From Cordilura impudica (taxonomy: Eukaryota; Arthropoda; Insecta; Diptera; Scathophagidae): 64,000 nucleotides of DNA. Location of the stretch: positions 231,523,000 through 231,586,999 of the forward strand of contig OY821518.1 in NCBI GenBank assembly GCA_963682025.1. The letters are read 5' to 3'. The position numbers and the translations under genes are program-made. This document shows, piece after piece, positions 11,702-23,939 of the stretch. Every line of letters starts with the position of its first letter. Positions within the stretch are counted from its first letter, which is position 1. Under the pieces are notes generated by a model. It was not told where the DNA came from, did not search any database, and saw only the letters and a list, made by a program, of their open reading frames with translations.

Positions 11702-14685
11702 CAGGGCTGCCAGAATTGCCGATTTTTCGGCATTTTGCCGATTTTTAAAAAAAATATGCAAAATGCCGATTTGCCGATATTTGGTCGAAAATGCCGATTT
11801 TTTGTTAAAATCCAAGAACACGGCAACTTTATTTTTTGTGGAGTTTTTATGACTGTGGCAACATTAAAATATTTATTCATTGAAAGAAAAGAGCTATGAA
11901 CGTTTTTCAAGAATCTCAGTTGGAGTACAAAGGACAGACAATGAATGCATTAATTTTATAAATTGTGGTGATCTTTACGAAATTTACTACATTTTTGCAA
12001 ATAAGCAACTGTGAAGAATAAGAGAAGAAAGTAAAATAAAAAAAGTTAACGGTTTAATTTTTAATACTAGACAAAAATATTAAAAAAATACAGAAAATTC
12101 ATAAAATAGTTTATAAATTATAAAAACAAAATTAATCTAGTAAAATCATAAAATGTTGAGATATTTACAAAGGAATAATCAAGGTATGTAATGTAATACA
12201 ATAACTTGTTATAACAAAAATATTCATACAAACATAATTTTTTTAAATTTTTTTTAAACTGATAATGATGTTAAAGACAATGCTACAACATTAGAAAATC
12301 AACCATTGGTATGTATTTGATAATTGTTTTGCACAATAACATTTAGTTTAAATATTACTTTTATTGTAGGCTGATAAAAAGAAAAGAAGAAAGCTAAAAG
12401 AAGAATGGATTATAGATGTTGGGCAGAAAAGAGGAATAACGTTTTTTTTTGCAAATTGTGCAACGTACAATTAAAAGCCTCATCCGGGAAAAGTGATTTT
12501 TAAAACATTCCCAGTCTAAAAACATGCTGCTGCTGCAAACTCAATTTATATCTAAAAAAAAATTGACGAATCATTTAATTTAGAAAAGTTTGGCGCAAAA
12601 AAGGCAGAAATAAGGATGGCCCTTTTTATAGTGGAGCACAACCTTCCATTTATGGTCGCTGACCATATGACAAAGGTTTGTCAGGTATCATTTTCCGATT
12701 CCGGAAGTGCAAGCAATATGACACTAGGGCGCACTAAGGCCACAGCCATCGTAAAAAACGTTGTTGGAAAAACACAATTTTCAACTGTGTGTGGTCTTTT
12801 AAAAAATAATAAATTTTCGTTGTGGGCTGATGAATCCACGGATCTTTCTAACACGAAATCTTTATGTTTAGTGGTTCGAGTTTGCTTGGATTTTAAAATA
12901 CAAGACCTTTTTTTTGGCTTGCTAAAAGTGGATAAGTGCGACGCTAAATGCTTGCATAAACTAATTGTAGACCATTTTGAGAAAAACAACATTGACTATA
13001 AAGCCAACATGATTGGATTTGCGGCCGACGGTGCTTCTGTTATGACTGGTAAGTCGCTTTCAGTGGCAAAGTTATTAAAGAACGACATTCCAGATTTATT
13101 TGTGATTAAATGCATATGCCATTCTCTAGCTTTATGTTCGTCGTACGCCTGCCTCCAAATTCCATCAGAGGTTGAAACATTGGCTAGATACATATACAAC
13201 TATATATCAAACAGCCCAAAAAGGGCCAACCAATTTGAGAAGATATTAAAGTTGTTGGAAATAATACCCAAAAAAATTTTGCATCCAAATCAAACGCGAT
13301 GGCTGTCTCTTGAAGCAGTAGTTTCAAGAATTTTGGATTTATACGAGACATTAAAAATTTATTTTTCATTTGCCGTAAATGTCGATAAAATTGATACGGC
13401 AAAAACTATTCTTAATAATTTAAATGAATCAAATGAAATTTATTTATCTTTCCTGAAATATATTCTTGGAATTGTCAATAATATTAATAAAGTTTTTCAA
13501 TCTGAATCAACTGAAATCCATAATTTACATGGACAGATGGAGAGACTACTTAATACAGTATTAAACAATTTTATAAAATATGACTATTTAAAAAATGATA
13601 AAATTCATTTAACAGATTTCATGAACAGAGATAATTTTTTAGAATTTGATCAAATTTATTTGGGAGTATATGCCAAAGATCTTATTTTTAAAACCAAACT
13701 TAACAAAAGTGAACTAAACAACATTATAAATAATTGTTTAAATTTTTATATCGAAATTTCTAATCAAATATTAAAACGTTTTGATTTCGAAACTAATTAT
13801 AAATCGTTAAGTATGATAAATCCAAATATGGTAATGAATAAAAAAAAATAATTCAATTTTTGAAATTGTCAAAGAATTTCCAAATTTTATAAACAAATCC
13901 GAAAAGCAATCTTTGGACTCTGAGTACAGAGAGTTAAAATTTCTAAAATTTGATGAAATCTTTAAAAATTGTGAAACTAATTTGTGTAGTTTTTGGCTTA
14001 AAATTTCTGAAATAAAATGTGGTGATTCCACTAATGCTTTTCCAATTTTAACAAAATTGGTTCAACAAATAATGGTTTTACCTCATTCCTCTGCAAATGT
14101 GGAACGCATTTTTAGCCAAGTCAATTTAAACAAAACAAAATTTCGGTGTTCTCTGGAAAATTAAACGTTGGAAGGAATTTTATACTCCAAAGACTTTTTA
14201 AAACTTAGCGATTCAAATTGTTTTGACACGGATATTAAACAGGGGTTAATAAAAATGATAAACTGTGAGATGTATTGATAAAACCTTTGTTATTTTATGT
14301 AAAATCAATTATTAATTATGTACAAAAACTGATGTAATTTTGATGAAATCCTTATTTGATCTCAAAAACCTTAATGAAATGATGAAATTATATGTGAAAA
14401 ACATATTGTTTTACACTGGTGTATTTTTTTTAGAAATATATTTTTCTATATTTAGATAAATATATATTTATAATATATATAATTAATTTTTTTTAAATGT
14501 TATTTATGTTAGAAAACATATTATTTACACTGAATTGTATATTTTAAATAAAAGTTAACATACTTTAAAAATTTGTACTTTTAATAGTGCCGATTTTTTG
14601 CCGATTTTTTGAAATCAAGTGCCGAAAAGTGCCGATTTTTTTGGAAAAAGTGCCGATTTTTCATTGAAATCATCTGGCACCCCTG
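11702..14685 (+). mobile_element. hAT transposon, nearly complete
   Basis: The inverted ends are CAGGGCTGCCAGAA and CAGGGGTGCCAGATGA (reverse complement of the right end), the CAGGG start of hAT elements. A perfect 8-bp target duplication GGCACAAC flanks it (11694-11701 and 14686-14693). Both subterminal zones carry reiterated GCCGATTTTT motifs (11718-11805 and 14589-14662), presumably transposase binding sites. Total length 2984 bases. It is inserted in a Jockey-type LINE. Confidence 0.93.
12141..14280 (+). pseudogene. hAT transposase gene, spliced, lightly broken
   Basis: The main frame runs 12616-13851 (extending upstream to about 12565) and continues in another frame from about 13852 to 14164. 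Features in order: a BED-type zinc finger trace CKLCNVQLKASSGKSD near 12450; LWADESTDLSNTKS with the first catalytic Asp; FAADGASVMTGK with the second; CICHSLALC; the PNQTRWLSLEAV block; and the C-terminal dimerisation region VLPHSSANVERIFSQVNLNK. Introns look likely: GTATGT donors follow short exons at about 12183 and 12309, with an acceptor TTATTGTAG before 12370. Lesions seen: a small indel near 12497-12501 in the finger, a frameshift in the A-run at about 13842-13850, and an in-frame TAA at 14162-14164 followed by more coding sequence (TLEGILYSKDFLKLS). So it is a recent but probably dead copy. Confidence 0.85.
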
Positions 14686-15110
14686 GGCACAACGCATTAC
14701 AGAGAAAATTCATTCGAGCTAGCCGTATGTGGAATAAACTATCCACATACGTCTTTCCTGACAGTTACAATCTAATAAAATTTAAGGCAAATATCCATAA
14801 ACACTACTCCTTCTTTGCTTCTTTCAATAACTTATTTGCCTGAAATCAACACAATACACTGTATTCGTAGGGAATATCCCCTGAGTGTTAGTTAATAATA
14901 GAAATAATGCTAATCTGGGCTGCACAGTAGATGTTCCACTGCCAATCTTTATAAGAGAATCAGGGTGGTTTAGGGCACTTTCATAAGGTTAATTTTTTTT
15001 TTTTTTTTTCTAAATTCCCTATTTCTAATTTAAGCTATCAGAACGGGCCATACGAACTCCGAGTGTACTGGCTTTATAGCGGGTTACCCATCTAAACTAA
15101 CCTAACCTTA

Positions 15111-16066
15111 TTTCGTGACTAATTTATTTCAATCAAAAATTATATTTAAATAGTAATTAAACTATTGTTGTTGCAACATTGTGCTGAAGTGAGAATGACT
15201 ATATTAACAAATTACATACATTTCCTTTTAATTAATGCTATATTATAAATAAATAATGTAACCTATATTACGATAAAACCATATTATTAAAGGTCTAAAG
15301 AAAAAAAGTATATAATTCCATACAAGGTTAAGACATATGCTAGACAATTAAATTGTTTTTTTTTCATTTTTTTGGTTTAATTATTAACTATTAAAACTGA
15401 AATATGTAAAACGTTTGCATAAAATGTTAAGAATGAGTGTTAAAATATGAATTCATTGTAACATACACTATCAGGCAAAATCTAGAGTAATTCTACATTT
15501 GCTTTAATATTATTTCCAAAACGACCCTGGCATATTTATATATATTGCTAAAGCTTGACTTGAAACATATTGGTTGATTTTACTCTTTTGCACTTTATTT
15601 TGACTGGTAGATTACGTATGCACATATAAATAAATACCGCCACGCATTTTTTGTTATATGATACTTTTTTCTTCATCAAACTGTATCATATTTCGAATGC
15701 ACACCTAAAAAAAATAATTATTGTTACAATATGAACACACATTTAAAAACACTATACGAATTACTTATACACATGTATTAAAAGGGGTTCGAGTTTTGAT
15801 AACAAAAGCTACCCTAACCTTAACTTAACTTAGATTTAACTAATTATTAAATACATACAAGTACATCTCATTAAATTCAGATATTACAATTTGTGGTGTT
15901 TTCCAATCCAAAAAAAAAAACTTATAAAATGGAGTAGAGGAACATTGTTCTTACAAAAATGATCACATAATATTAACAGAGAAGGTTAATGTTAAGTACT
16001 TAACATGATCACATAAATATTTGTATTAAAGTAAAAAATGAAAATCTAAATGTTTTATTAAATAAA
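15111..16066. other. AT-rich sequence with one dispersed palindromic motif
   Basis: No gene seen. At about 15985-16007 there is the motif GTTAATGTTAAGTACTTAAC, shared with 19350-19395 (inverted), 48415, 48695 and 49030. Confidence 0.5.
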
Positions 16067-16604
16067 CTAGCTGTTTTTACCCGGTCTTGCCCGGGATAAA
16101 AAGGCCTTTGACTTGAAAAATGGTTTACTATGCTTACCAGGCGCTGAGTACTTAGTCCCCAATGAACAAATTCCCCAATAAAATGAACTTTCTCCCCAAA
16201 AATTTGTATGGGCAGTAAATTCATTTTTTATTTCAATAAAAAAATTTTTGATTTTTTAATTTAGAAATTTTTATAAGATGCTGCAGCAAAAATGCTTCAA
16301 AAATAAGCTGCGAAACCGCTTTAAGTTTTTTTAAAGTTTATTTATAAACATCAAATATAACGGAATGGTTCGCAAATTAAAGGAATCAGAACTTTTAAAA
16401 ATTTAATTACTTCATTCAGTAAGTGATCATCATTGAGCAGAGAAGTCAAATTCATAGAAGTTTCAAAAATGAAAAACTAATTCGACGTTTAAAATTGTGC
16501 AAGGTTTCTTTAAGCAACTGCTTATAGTATATGTGTGGCTTATTTTGATCAACAGGTAATTATTTCCCATATGTAGATAAAATTTATCATAAGACTTTTC
16601 ACCG

Positions 16605-16970
16605 AGCTGTGTTCCGCGAGCGAGTCGCGTCAGCTTCCGCACGTTTGGCAGCCACACCCATGCTGCCGCGCAGTTGTTGTCAACTAATTTTAATCGCCAA
16701 AATATATTTTTCAGATCATTCCGATATTATAGCTGAGCTGTGTTCCGAGAGCGCGTCGCGCCCGCATCTTCGCGTCCGCGCGCCGCTTCTTCGCGTTTGG
16801 CGGCTACACCCGTGCTGCCGCGCAGTTCTCGTTAACTTATTTTAATCGCTAAAATATATTTTTAAGATCATTGCGATATTTTAGCTGAGCTGTGTTTGGC
16901 AGCCGCGCAGTTGTTGCCAACTTATTTTAATTGTCAAGATATATTTTTCAGATCATACCGATATTCTAGC
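16605..16970. repeat. CpG-rich tandem repeat inside Helitron
   Basis: Three units, the third shortened, start with GAGCTGTGTTCCGCGAGCG-like sequence and end with TTTTCAGATCATTCCGATAT-like sequence. A fourth, partial unit resumes after the MITE at 17469. Unit length is about 90-147 bases. Its high GC contrasts with the AT-rich surroundings. The reading frame 16609-16845 simply follows the repeat. Confidence 0.8.
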
Positions 16971-16973
16971 TAA

Positions 16974-17465
16974 AGGTGCTATTACACAATGTGTTTTTTA
17001 CATATGTACTGTCAAATTTTCCCACAACAAAAGTTGTACACATCGTGTGGTACATATGAAACATTGTTTATGTACAACACATGAGGAAAGTCACATGTAC
17101 ATTTTTCAATTAGGACAGGTTCTATTTTGGCATGACAAACATATGAAAATGCAACACTGCTTGTGGCGAAAGAAAAACAGAGTAAATTGTAAAGATTAAT
17201 TTTGAAAGAAAAATAAATTGTTTAATATTAATTAACAATTAAAAATATATAACTTTTTTTTAACAATAAATTTTTGTAAATTCACAAATTAAATCAGCTG
17301 TTGTTTACATTTGGAGGTTATGTCATACGAAAATACTGATGCACGTGTTATAGCAAAAATTATGAATCGTATGTAAAAGACAATTTTGACAGACATGCGG
17401 AATTTCATATGGATAAAAAAAAGTGACAGTACATATGTAAAAAAGCACATCGTGTAATAGCACCT
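16974..17465. mobile_element. PIF/Harbinger-type MITE, TAA duplication
   Basis: Long inverted ends AGGTGCTATTACACAATGTG / AGGTGCTATTACACGATGTG continue for about 41 bases through TTTTTTACATATGTACTGTC. TAA flanks both sides (16971-16973 and 17466-17468). Removing the element and one TAA restores the Helitron repeat unit (TCTAGC-TAA-GCTGTG against TATAGCTGAGCTGTG in neighbouring units). That confirms insertion and the 3-bp duplication. 492 bases, no coding sequence. Confidence 0.85.
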
Positions 17466-17744
17466 TAAGCTGTGTTCCGCGTGCGCGTAACTTTCGCGCA
17501 CCGAAATGATGCTATTGAAAACAATACTCATTTTAAATGCGTTTATTGTAGGACATATATTGAGTATGCAAATTTTCACTAAAATAAATATTTAACAAAA
17601 TTCCTTAAATAAAAATAAAAAAAAATTAAGAATGAATTTGGGGAGTAAGTTAATTTTTTATTTCGTTTTTAAAAATAGTGGGGAATTTGTTCAGTTCTTT
17701 TGGGGACCTTTTTTTAAATTTGGAGAATTTGTTCACCGTGAAGT

Positions 17745-18615
17745 TATTCCCGTGTAAACCAAATTTCAGAGAAATCCGTTGAAAAATACAAATTTGTATA
17801 GAGAAGAAATATACCAAACAACAAAAAATGAATTTTATATGAAAAGTGGACGTAAAAGTAGGCGTGGTCGGTAAAAATCATATGGCGACCTTTCCTGGAA
17901 TATGTAATATATTTCGGAGAAAGCCGTTGGAAGATAAATTTTACTATAACGAACAAATATACCAAAAAACAAAAAAAAAATGAATTTTATAAAAATGTGG
18001 GCGTAAAGGTAAGCGTAGCAAGAAATACTATAATGGGACCTTCGCTGGAGTAGAGAGATCACGTTTTCCAAATTTCAGAGAAAGCCATTGAAAAATAAAA
18101 GTTTGTATAACAATCGAACAAAGAAACAAATAAAAGGAAAACAATAAATTTGATATACATAGAAGTCGACGAAAAGTAGGCGTGGAATGTAAGAAGCATA
18201 TGGCGACGTTCCCTGGAGTAGAGAAATCGTGCGTACCAAATTTCAGAGAAATTCGTTGAAAAATAAAAATTTGTAGTGAACAAATATACCAAAAAGCAGA
18301 AAACGAATTGTATACAAAAAGTGGGCGTAAAAGTAGGCGTGGCCATTACGAAGCATATGGCGATCTTTCCTGGAGTACGTAGATCGTGTGTACCAAATTT
18401 CAGATATCCGTTAAAAAATAAAAATTTGCATAGCGAACAAATATACCAAAAAACAGAAAATGAATTGTATACAAAAAGTGGGTGTAAAAGTAGGCGTGGC
18501 CGGTAAGGATCATATGGCGACCTTTCCTGGAGTACGGAGATCGTGTGTACCAAATTTCAGAGAAATCCGTTGAAAAATAAAAATTTGTGTAGCGGTCAAA
18601 CAAACAAACAAATAA
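17745..18615. repeat. Tandem array, unit about 158 bp, 5-6 copies
   Basis: Units share ACCAAATTTCAGAGAAATCC, AATATACCAAAAAACA, GTGGGCGTAAAAGTAGGCGT and CATATGGCGACCTTTCCTGG. Starts recur near 17758, 17909, 18068, 18236, 18392 and 18549. The last unit runs directly into the Helitron 5' terminus. Minus-strand frames here (17744-18603) are repeat artefacts. Confidence 0.85.
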
Positions 18616-18717
18616 AACAAACAGAAAATGAATTTTATATATATAGATTTAGATTATAAAAACATACATATATCTGACGAATAATGAATTGGTTTTATTA
18701 TTTTTTAATTTCAAATA

Positions 18718-19330
18718 AAAACAAGTAAGAAAATTATGGTCGGCCTAGAGAGGCTTAGAGACCCTTTCTCTTAGGTCCAACTAATTGCATAAAGAAAATA
18801 AGTATACACAAAATTTGAGTGACATTGTTATTAATTTTTTTTCTTTCGGATATGAAAAAGTTAATATCGGATGCTATATTTATATGGGGACTAGCTCGAA
18901 AAATGGACCGATCCTGACTATGTTTGGTGAAGTCACTTATTTTTTTTTATATATTTTTTATACAAACCAAATTTGATAAAAATCTGTGCAACATTTTTGT
19001 TTTTTGATAGATTTAAGTGAAGATCGGAAAGCAGTTTTCTATGGAGGCTATGACCTACAAATTTGACCGAGATCTATATAATAATTTGGATCTTATGGCA
19101 ATTTAAGTCGATGTCATAGGGGTCATTCGTTCTATAGTCGATAAAAGCTTACATACCAAATTTTGTCAAAATATATTTGTAATTGCGATTTGTAGTTTGA
19201 TTAAAAGGTTTACATGGACAAACGGACGGACGGACATCGCTAAATTGACTCAGAAAATTATGAAAATCGTTAAGATATACCCACTGCGGGCTTTCACCCG
19301 ACATATCACAATATCACAATACGATTCAGT
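18718..19330 (+). repeat. Dispersed repeat family D, copy 1
   Basis: Begins AACAAGTAAGAAAATTATGG and contains CGGATGCTATATTTATATGG and an ACGGACGGACGGACATCGC-type stretch. The same order of blocks is found at 37120-37868 (inverted) and 40766-41572. No coding capacity. It is probably a non-autonomous transposon family; the class is not determined. Confidence 0.7.
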
Positions 19331-19349
19331 TCGGTCGAAAATTATATTT

Positions 19350-19530
19350 GTTTGCTCATGTTAAGTACTTAACGGAAAATGCTAACATTGAACTACTCTA
19401 ATAAAATCTAACATGGTATTTATTTTGATATTTACTCATATCTTCACACCCTTAGTTTAAAAAAAAAAAAATTCAGAATAAAAATTTATGAAAAACAGTT
19501 TGTATTTTAAAATTTAAAGATGTTTTAAAT
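19350..19530 (-). repeat. Copy of the GTTAAGTACTTAAC repeat family
   Basis: Contains CATGTTAAGTACTTAACGG followed by a segment with CATATCTTCACACCC that matches, inverted, the sequence at 48330-48440. Dispersed non-coding repeat of unknown class. Confidence 0.5.
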
Positions 19531-21815
19531 TTTAGGTAGCGTAATTTTAGCAGACAGACAGACGGACATTGCTACATCGACTAGTCTTTTATAAACAACA
19601 AAAATATTATTTAGTTAATGCGGCCCCGATTCTTATATTGACGATTAACAAATGAAATGAAGATGAATTTAGTAAGTGTTTAAGTATATATCCTCGAAAA
19701 TATGAATTTTAATTAATTAAACATTTATAGTTTAATTGAAAAGTATAAAAAATTGCTCATAAAAATAATAACGATTTTATCTCCATACCCTGTATTTATT
19801 TTTTCAAAACTTAAACAGCTGTGAAAAACTGCTGAGTGAAGAGAAATATTTATAATAAAAAAAGATTCATAACATATGCGTCTCATATTGCAAAACCAGG
19901 GAGGGCTATAAAACAGCAGAGCAATGAGAAATAACAGAAGTGCAACATGCCAGAAAAACACGTCACGCAAGCAAATCGAATCTATTTAAAAAATAAAAAT
20001 AAAAATTGTAAATAAAGTTAAGTAAAAGTAAAATTAATAAAAAAAAAAAAAATACATCTTCAATGGTATTAGTGAAACGTGTAGCTAATGTTTATAGCGT
20101 GTTGATATTTTCTGGAATATTTTAGAGTATAAATAAAGCTTATTGGCGATGACGCCAACGCTTTTTTTATATTAAATACAAAATTAAGACATCTATGTCG
20201 AGTATATAACCACTTGCTAAAGGGCGGTTTAGACAGTACTGCAAGTAATGAGGATCCTGCATAAAGTCGTGTAGAAAAGCAAGAATATAATTGTCATAGA
20301 GTAATTTACAGTGAGAGTAATTACGGATAATGTCATATTTTTTTCTTTTTACTTTATTAAAAATTGGCCTTTATTTGAACATGATAACCTCCAGACAGAA
20401 TTAACAGCTGATAATTTATTTACAGGCAAAAAGAAGCTTAAACAAATATTAAAAGCAATAAGTTCATTAAAGAAGCTTTCGTGTTCTTCATTTCGTTTTA
20501 TTATTTACTTTTGGTCTAAACTCACGAAGGAAACTGATGAACTTTCTTTAAATTATAAAATAAATATCATATGATTTTCTCAACATACATATACTCTTTT
20601 GGAAAATCGAATCGTCTAAAATGGCCTAGGGGAAAAACAACCACTTGTACTATTAGTGACTGAGAGAATCACGCCAGACACTAAGAGAAAATCATATGTT
20701 TAGCTGTAATACAAGAATGATTTTATCATTCTTGGTTGTAATATTAATAAAAAATATTTTTTTCTATAAAAAAGGAGGAACGAGGAACTGGCATTTTATG
20801 TTTAGTATTTGTTGTATGCAAATACAATTTTGTTGATGGTCGTTCATTGTCGTCTGACATTTAAAAGCGTTGGCTGTATTTTTTTTTTAATTTTTTATAC
20901 CTTGCATTTTGTAATAAAACTTGTTATTGTAGTGGTAAGTTTCGTCATCATAATATCAAATTATGAGTCATTCGTTATGTTTGCGACAGACAGTAATATT
21001 CATTAAACATAAATCATTTTATACAGTGTAGTTTTTTTTTTGTATTTAATAAATCTATATATAACTTAATTTTTGCTTTGTTTTAAATTTGTAGCCATTT
21101 TCAATTAGCATGTTTTATAATGTACTTATTAGCTTAGTAAAGTTTTAATGTTGTTGACTTCAACTCATGAACTCTCTGGAATTCCGTCACGTATCTTTTT
21201 GTCATTTGTTTGTAATCCTTTTACATACATGTAAGTTGTTTGTAGTTAGCGGAATGTTACACCAGCTTAATAATGCACCTATAAACAGTGTGTCAATGTA
21301 CTTTAAATAATGTCTGAGGGTTTTTTAAACAAAATTACATTCTATGTTTAAAAATAAAATATTAAACAAATTATTACATGTTGAAACAAATAATTCATTA
21401 ATAACATATTTAAATATTACCAACGGTATATAACTAAAATATTAATGGTTTCAAGCGATAAAATATCCGAACTGAAAAGACATATAAATTACATTGACCT
21501 TTAAAAATTACTTTTTAGATAAAAAAAAAATATTTGGTAAAAAAAAATGTTATCCCTGCAAGTGCATCGCTCTTTTGCGCTTTGTTAGCCCAAATGACTA
21601 GGAGCAAGATTGATTAAAATTCAGAAGATAACAAAGGATTTTATATTCATTTAAACAAATTAACAAATTATAATTTGAATGTTCTTCTTCATTTTGAACA
21701 TATTAAACAAAAAAAAAACTTCACACAATGAACGATTAATGTTAGTCGAATAGAATTACGATGCTCTTTCGGTGTTAAATATAAAAAAATTAATATTTTT
21801 TGCAAGATAATACAG
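19531..21815. other. AT-rich sequence, no supported gene
   Basis: Several ORFs of 65-87 codons (19725-19970 minus, 20311-20574 plus, 20809-21006 plus) have no recognisable domain. A short inverted pair, CATATGATTTTCTC and its complement, spans about 20570-20700 around a 110-base core and may be a small MITE, but no target duplication was found. Confidence 0.45.
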
Positions 21816-22268
21816 TATACTATGGGTGGCAATACATTGGAAACTTTTAAAAAATTCTGAATTTGCCACGTTTGTTTTTTAATAATTTCCTCAAATTATG
21901 TTTTCTTTGCAAAATCACTCTTTGGTGTTTTCTCCACCGAAAGATCACAAAAAAAATAGATAAAATATTTTTTTAGTGATGCCAAAATAACGGAAACTTT
22001 TAAACTTATTTACCAGAGTTGATTAAAACAACAAAAATAGAATATGTGTCAAATCTGAAACGTTATTTAAATATTTATAGTTTCTGATATTTTCTTTCAA
22101 CTGATTTTTAAGCACATTTGTATTTTTCAATGTTTTAATCTTATAATTAATTATTATAAAACAATGTCTAGAATAAAGTTTTGTGAAGCGTTCAAAATCA
22201 AAATTATAAGATTTTACTGTTGGTAATAAGCAAAAGAAAATTTATGAGAAATATTATATGAATAAATC

Positions 22269-23120
22269 AGCTCTGTGAACTTGGCATCCGACTTTTGAAA
22301 ATCGGGATATTTTTTGCGATTCTTACAGAATTTTGTATGTAGTTGATTGTAGTAATAAATATTTCGTTTGTAATTGCTTAAAAAAAATTTATAGGACTTT
22401 GAAAAAACCCATCTCCCGGACTTAAAGCCACTCAAATCCAATGGTTGATTCTTGTAGAGAATCGTTTGTAGTTGATTGTAGTGAAGGAATTTCCGTTTGT
22501 AGTAGCACGGAAAAAAGTTATAGCCGATATATTTTTTTGATTTTTTTTTTTTTTCAAAATTGTGTTCGTGTTCTATAATAATTTGTAGTTGGTTGTAGTG
22601 ACTGCTAATTTGTTTGTAGTTTCGCGAATACTAAGCGGAAGTCAGAATACATTGAAATCTAGCTCGGAAATCGTTTGTAGTTGAATGTAGTGGTTGCTAA
22701 TTCGTTTGTAGTTCCTCAAAAAGCAACCGGAAATCAGAATGCATCGAGATCTCGCTCGGAAATCATTTGTAGTCGATTGTAGTGACCGCTTATTCGTTTG
22801 TAGTTTCGCGGAAACTAAGAGGAAGTCAGAATACATTGAAATCTAGCTCGGAAATCATTTGTAGTCGATTGTAGTGACGCTTACTCGTTTGTAGTTTCGC
22901 GAAAACTAAGCGGAAGTCAGAATACATCGAAATCTAGCTCGGAAATCGTTTGTAGTTGAATGTAGTGGTCGCTAGATTTCGATTTTTCAAAGTTCTATAA
23001 CTTTTTTTTAAGCAACTACAAGCGAAATATTTATTACTACAATCAACTGCATACAAAATTCTGTAAGAATCGCAAAAAAATCCCGATTTTTCAAAAGTCG
23101 GGTGCCAGGTTCACAGAGCT
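22269..23120. mobile_element. Fold-back/MULE-like element with 9-bp duplication
   Basis: A perfect 9-bp target duplication GAATAAATC (22260-22268 and 23121-23129) flanks inverted repeats of about 137 bases beginning AGCTCTGTGAACYTGGCAYC. The core is a tandem array of roughly 88-bp units, each with CGTTTGTAGTTGAATGTAGT-type sequence and TAAGCGGAAGTCAGAATACA. A 9-bp duplication is typical of Mutator-like elements; long inverted repeats around an array resemble fold-back elements. No coding sequence. Confidence 0.85.
22445..22980. repeat. 88-bp tandem array in fold-back element
   Basis: About five to six imperfect units with TTTGTAGTTGATTGTAGTGA followed by TTCGTTTGTAGTTTCGCG and GAAATCTAGCTCGGAAATC. 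Every unit contains two TTTGTAGT motifs, and the same motif occurs inside the flanking inverted repeats. Confidence 0.85.
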
Positions 23121-23939
23121 GAATAAATCCATAATTTAAAAAATTATCAAGAAATATCATGAAAGAGGTACAGTGATTATTCCTTGCGACAGGCCCCGTA
23201 AAACAAGTTAAAAAAATTTCAATAAATGCTACCTAAAGACGCCATTAACAATCTGAAACTAAATTTTAGACTGATCTTGGTTGCTATCGTCCTGTGAAGA
23301 AACCACGAATATCAGAGAAACATAGTCTGGCTGGCATAAATTTTGCTAAAGAACACTTGAACTGGCAAGACGGAATTGGAATTTAAGATGGAAGAACGTT
23401 TGTACGACGACCAAAAGGAAAAAGATAAGAGGTATGAGGTTGCAATTCGGGCCAAGGCAAGGGTCCACCTCAAGTAGTAATAGATACTCCAACTGGAATT
23501 GAATGCAGGCAAATTCTAAATGAATTTGAATGGTTTGGAAGTTCCGAATGACAATAACCCAAAACACACCTCCAAAGATTTAACCGAATGGCCTCAATCT
23601 AATACAGATCACAATTCCATATAAAATCTCTGGGAAATTTTAGATCGAATAATACCGGACACGAAATTACGCATATCATCAACAATGTAATTGACTCCAT
23701 TCCTCGGCGTTGTGAAGCAGTACTAAAAAATAATCATACCCAACAAAATATTGAACACAAAAAAAAAGGGAAAAGTTTTCCATTATAACATAGTAAAGGT
23801 TTCCATTGTTTTGTTAACAGCATAAAAATTAATGCTTTTAAGTTTTGCTATTTTTTTCTGAAGCTAAGCTTTTTTATGTTAATAGTTGTTGTACAACAAT
23901 TATGTTCAACTGTTAAGATATTACAACAAACACACTGGG

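Larger units (their letters stand above)
10838..15110 (+). pseudogene. Jockey-type LINE split by a hAT element
   Basis: 5'-truncated inside the RT. Readable blocks are KAFVHVWHGELMSKLIAFG near 10855-10910, LGVRQDSVLFPSLFLICLND near 10995-11055 and FADD at about 11092-11103. An open C-terminal stretch at 11358-11700 follows (FGVLSRCKNYFTPSDLLKIY, YIRPKMEYNSH). The frame is broken at 11702 by a hAT transposon and resumes at 14694 with HNALQRKFIRASRMWNKLS, ending at a stop at 14841-14843. The 3' UTR ends near 15110 in the CTAACCTAACC tail usual for this group. Removing the hAT and one duplication copy restores continuity, so the LINE predates the hAT. Confidence 0.85.
16067..18647 (-). mobile_element. 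Helitron with two internal tandem arrays
   Basis: On the minus strand it begins TCTATATATATAAAATTC and ends with a hairpin CCCGG-GCAAGA-CCGGG, then TAAAAACAG and CTAG, inserted between A and T with no duplication. The length is 2581 bases, including a nested 492-base MITE. No Rep/helicase coding sequence is seen, so it is non-autonomous. It contains a CpG-rich array at 16605-16970 and an array of roughly 158-bp units at 17745-18615 that runs into its own 5' end. Confidence 0.8.

Noticed and set aside
17289..18603. Several minus-strand ORFs of 70-160 codons
   Set aside because: They lie inside the MITE and the 158-bp tandem array of the Helitron and merely repeat the array sequence.
20570..20700. 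Small inverted-repeat element with CATATGATTTTCTC arms
   Set aside because: Arms are only about 14 bases and no target duplication was found; could be chance in AT-rich DNA.
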